64,000 nucleotides of DNA from Erythrobacter crassostreae (GTDB lineage: Bacteria > Pseudomonadota > Alphaproteobacteria > Sphingomonadales > Sphingomonadaceae): assembly GCF_019204045.1 (NCBI RefSeq), contig NZ_JAGSPC010000001.1, forward strand, positions 1,054,001-1,118,000, given 5' to 3'. Within the stretch, counting starts at the first letter, position 1, and the number at the start of each line of letters is the position of its first letter. The translations under genes and the position numbers were made by a program. Under the pieces are notes generated by a model that worked only from the letters and a program-made list of their open reading frames with translations, did not search any database and was not told where the DNA came from. Shown here in pieces: positions 61,647 to 64,000 of the stretch.

Positions 61647-64000
61647 CTACGCGGTGTTTCTTCGCGATAGTTGGCGGGAATAGACCCAGCCAATCCCGAT
61701 CAGGCTAAAGCCAAGGGCTAGGAAGCTCGCAATCCGCAGCAACCCTTCGAGCCCCGCAGCATCAATCAGGAACACTTTGCCCACCGCGCCTAGCATCAGG
61801 ACCAATGAACCGATCCGCCAGCTGCGCAGTGATTTGAAAGAACCCCACCACAGATACCCCAGCGCCAGCGCAATTCCGAGGAGCGAGATCATCAAGCTTT
61901 CGCTTTGCCCGATAGGCGGCGCAGTCAGCACAGAGCCAGCAAATATCTGGCGCAGCAGCGATACAGAAAGGAGCGCCACCAAAGCCATCACCGCGACATC
62001 AACACCGTGCCTTGCCTTGCTAATCAGCTCTTCGAGTTCGCCACGCATCAAGACCAACGCCGCGATCGCAGCGCCATATGCCACCGGCAGCCAGTTTGCG
62101 ATCGGTGTCGGCCCGGCATGCTGAACATTTGCCAGAGGATTATGCAGCAGGAGCGTGAACCATGCGAAATGAGCGAACGCCACGCAAAGCGCCGCCGAAC
62201 TTGCAACGCGGGTGAGCGTGGTCTTCGGCAGTTGCATCAGCGCAATGCCCACGAGGACCAAGGCGGCTTGCCAGATAGACCGCTCTCCCATGCCGAAATG
62301 TTCGAACCGGAGAAGCGAGTCGATGCCCCAGATTTGCTTGTAGATGCTGTGCACGACGGTGATCCCGATCAAACCGACTGCCGCCATAAATGCCCAGCGA
62401 ACTTGCTTTGGCAGAGCCGTGCCGCGCCATGCGAGGAAACCGGCCACGCCAAGGAACGGAGCGATCTGGCGGGCAATATCAATCAGACCAAGCGCGCTGT
62501 CTGAAAGGAACGGAATGCCGACCATCGCGGCGAACCCTGCAAAAATCCACTCGGCAAGTGGCTCGAGTGTCCAGAGGCCCGCAATCGCCAATGGCGTTCC
62601 CCAAGCCGCGAACCGGTCGGATCGCCAGAGATACAGGCCAAGCGCCGCGGCAGCTGCGATCCAGGCAAGCGTTTCGCCTGGAACAAGCTGGGCGATTGCG
62701 CCGTAGATGATGACAGCCGAAAGACCGTCTGCAATAGGGCGCGATACCAGCGTTGGGCGCATGATCGCCATCGCCATAAGAGGCACGGCAGTGGCGATCC
62801 AGCGAAGCAATTCTGCGCCGCGCCATGCGACATCGCTCCCGCCGCCAAGACGGAGCAATTCTGCCTCGAACGCTGGAGTGACCATCAGGGATATAATTGT
62901 GCCCGCAATGGCGCCCCAGCTTGCGATGAGCAGAGGGAGCGCGTCGCGCTTCCAAAGCAAGGCAAGGGTTGGCAACGCGACAGCAGCCGCAACAACCGGC
63001 GCTGCCCAAGCAAGCGTGACGAGCAGCAACGCCGAGAACGACAACACATGCGCTGCACTAAGCAGGATCAGCGAAGCCCGGATTTCCATTTCGTCCGATG
63101 TGCGCCAACGCGACCAGAATGCGAGAATCGGGAACAATGCGAGAGCCGCCATGCTGATCGCCAACATGGTCTCTCTTGGCTCGCTGTCCCATGATCCGAA
63201 CTGCACGTAAGCGGCGAGGCCAATACCGATGGCGGATCCACCCAACTGAGCGATGTCGAGCAATCCGGCCCTTCCGCGAAGCTGATGCGCCAACGGCACA
63301 CCGGCCGTGATCAGCGCGAAGACAGCAGCCGCGATGGCAAAGTGCTGCGCAACCGGAACCGGCCACAAGATAAGGAGCCAGATGCCCACAAATGCCGCGA
63401 CCGCCGATCCAGCGCGAAGCGGCGGGAACCGCCAGCCCAGCGCCGCAAGAGCGGCTGCGATCAAACCATAGAGGCCAAGCGTAAGCGGATCGTATCCTGC
63501 ATTGTCGACCAAGGATGCCATTTGCAGTGTCGCAACACCGGCCGCGGCGATCTGAAGAGGACTTGCCCCGCCTCGTGAATGGAGGAAGGCTGGCAAAACT
63601 GTTCCCAAGACTATCAAGTATCCGCCGAGCGCTGCAAAATCCTTGCCGCTGTTGATCCCGCCAAGCTGCATCAACAATCCCCAGCCCAGGCCGAGCCCCA
63701 AGGCTGCATAGCCGAGCCAGCGGCGGCCCTGTTTTTCGCCGGTCCAAGCAAGCCCGCCTGCAACCAATGAAAGGTATAGCGCGAGCAGCGGCACATTGGC
63801 GCTGTCGCTATCGACGAGCACAGGTGCGGCAAATCCGCCGATCAGGCCGAGAACCGCGCATGGCAATCCAAACCGGAATGACATCGCAATCGCGCCCGCT
63901 GTGACCACCGCGAGACCAACAAACGCGGCGCCTGCACCAATCAATCCATAGCCGGAACCGGCGAGGTAGAATGCTCCGAACAAGGTCGCGATTCCCGCGC
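61647..64000 (-). CDS. DUF2339 multi-pass membrane protein, 5' end outside window
   Basis: At least 780 residues; the frame stays open to the right edge, and the TTG at 63983 is an internal codon. It has about 25 hydrophobic helices in tandem, rich in Ala, Leu and Gly, with PLLALYLSLVAGGLAW, LGLGWGLLMQLGG and YGAIAQLVPGETLAWIAAAAALGLYLWRS. The C-terminal SLIGIGWVYSRQLSR is typical of DUF2339 proteins of about 900 residues. An inner-membrane protein of unknown function. Stop just past the rplA terminator. Confidence 0.88.
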   Translation of the reverse strand, partial: AGIATLFGAFYLAGSGYGLIGAGAAFVGLAVVTAGAIAMSFRFGLPCAVLGLIGGFAAPVLVDSDSANVPLLALYLSLVAGGLAWTGEKQGRRWLGYAALGLGLGWGLLMQLGGINSGKDFAALGGYLIVLGTVLPAFLHSRGGASPLQIAAAGVATLQMASLVDNAGYDPLTLGLYGLIAAALAALGWRFPPLRAGSAVAAFVGIWLLILWPVPVAQHFAIAAAVFALITAGVPLAHQLRGRAGLLDIAQLGGSAIGIGLAAYVQFGSWDSEPRETMLAISMAALALFPILAFWSRWRTSDEMEIRASLILLSAAHVLSFSALLLVTLAWAAPVVAAAVALPTLALLWKRDALPLLIASWGAIAGTIISLMVTPAFEAELLRLGGGSDVAWRGAELLRWIATAVPLMAMAIMRPTLVSRPIADGLSAVIIYGAIAQLVPGETLAWIAAAAALGLYLWRSDRFAAWGTPLAIAGLWTLEPLAEWIFAGFAAMVGIPFLSDSALGLIDIARQIAPFLGVAGFLAWRGTALPKQVRWAFMAAVGLIGITVVHSIYKQIWGIDSLLRFEHFGMGERSIWQAALVLVGIALMQLPKTTLTRVASSAALCVAFAHFAWFTLLLHNPLANVQHAGPTPIANWLPVAYGAAIAALVLMRGELEELISKARHGVDVAVMALVALLSVSLLRQIFAGSVLTAPPIGQSESLMISLLGIALALGYLWWGSFKSLRSWRIGSLVLMLGAVGKVFLIDAAGLEGLLRIASFLALGFSLIGIGWVYSRQLSRRNTA

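Noticed and set aside
1..64000. CRISPR arrays
   Set aside because: No regularly spaced repeats of CRISPR size were seen; the 60-bp tandem at 3415-3534 has only two units and palindromes, no spacer structure.

Overview
The window looks like a chromosomal segment of an alphaproteobacterium of the order Sphingomonadales, probably the Erythrobacter/Altererythrobacter group. The evidence is an alphaproteobacterial NDUFA12 / DUF2155 / aat block, a large Oar-like TonB-dependent receptor, a bacteriophytochrome with its own heme oxygenase and an HWE kinase, an ABA4-like protein, and winged-helix and IS6-type sequences of the kind usual in this order. No database search was run; all family names come from reading the translations.

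The window has two halves of different character. About 1-28 kb is accessory DNA, visibly poorer in G+C in its first 15 kb, with relics and repeats between genes. It holds: a 5'-cut beta-trefoil-like protein (2-1360); a small membrane-protein operon (2402-3345); a DUF1501/DUF1800 export pair (3694-6893) and a winged-helix regulator (7394-7879), these loci lying inside an exact 61-bp inverted repeat (1514-1574 and 8082-8142); a dead CHAT gene abutting an IS3 orfA fragment (8160-8989); a GlxA-type regulator divergent from a PLP decarboxylase, followed by an NTF2-like lipoprotein and two serine beta-lactamase-fold hydrolases (9140-15513); an IS6 transposase relic; a 1631-residue Mrr-NACHT-HEAT protein that is a good antiphage STAND candidate (16069-20964), with a HEPN-like protein and an XRE regulator beside it; and a terminase / DUF5681 / ParB-methyltransferase remnant of a phage-like island (23936-27963) ending near a cluster of CAGGGAA heptamers.

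About 28-64 kb is core-like. It carries a queuosine-precursor transporter, a CNT nucleoside transporter, a 2OG-Fe(II) oxygenase, the TonB-dependent receptor, a MASE1 hybrid kinase, a TonB-like energy transducer, manC-manA, bphO-bphP, a PHA-system / XpaC / TelA operon, a DUF389 + DUF1444-like pair, a fatty acyl-AMP ligase, recX-DUF192, NDUFA12-DUF2155-aat, tRNA-Trp, an alanine/sodium symporter, secE-nusG, an ABA4-like operon, pspA, rplK-rplA and a 5'-cut DUF2339 membrane protein. A second inverted repeat of about 195 bp (56117-56313 and 59945-60136) brackets the secE-to-pspA stretch.

Cooperation that the sequence supports: heme oxygenase makes biliverdin for the overlapping phytochrome; ManC and ManA together interconvert fructose-6-phosphate and GDP-mannose; XpaC- and TelA-like proteins form a translationally coupled membrane-stress unit; terminase, DUF5681 and methyltransferase are a phage DNA-handling module that lacks portal and capsid genes. 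The most interesting accessory item is the Mrr-NACHT-HEAT gene, which has a perfect 8+4+8 palindrome directly upstream of its start.
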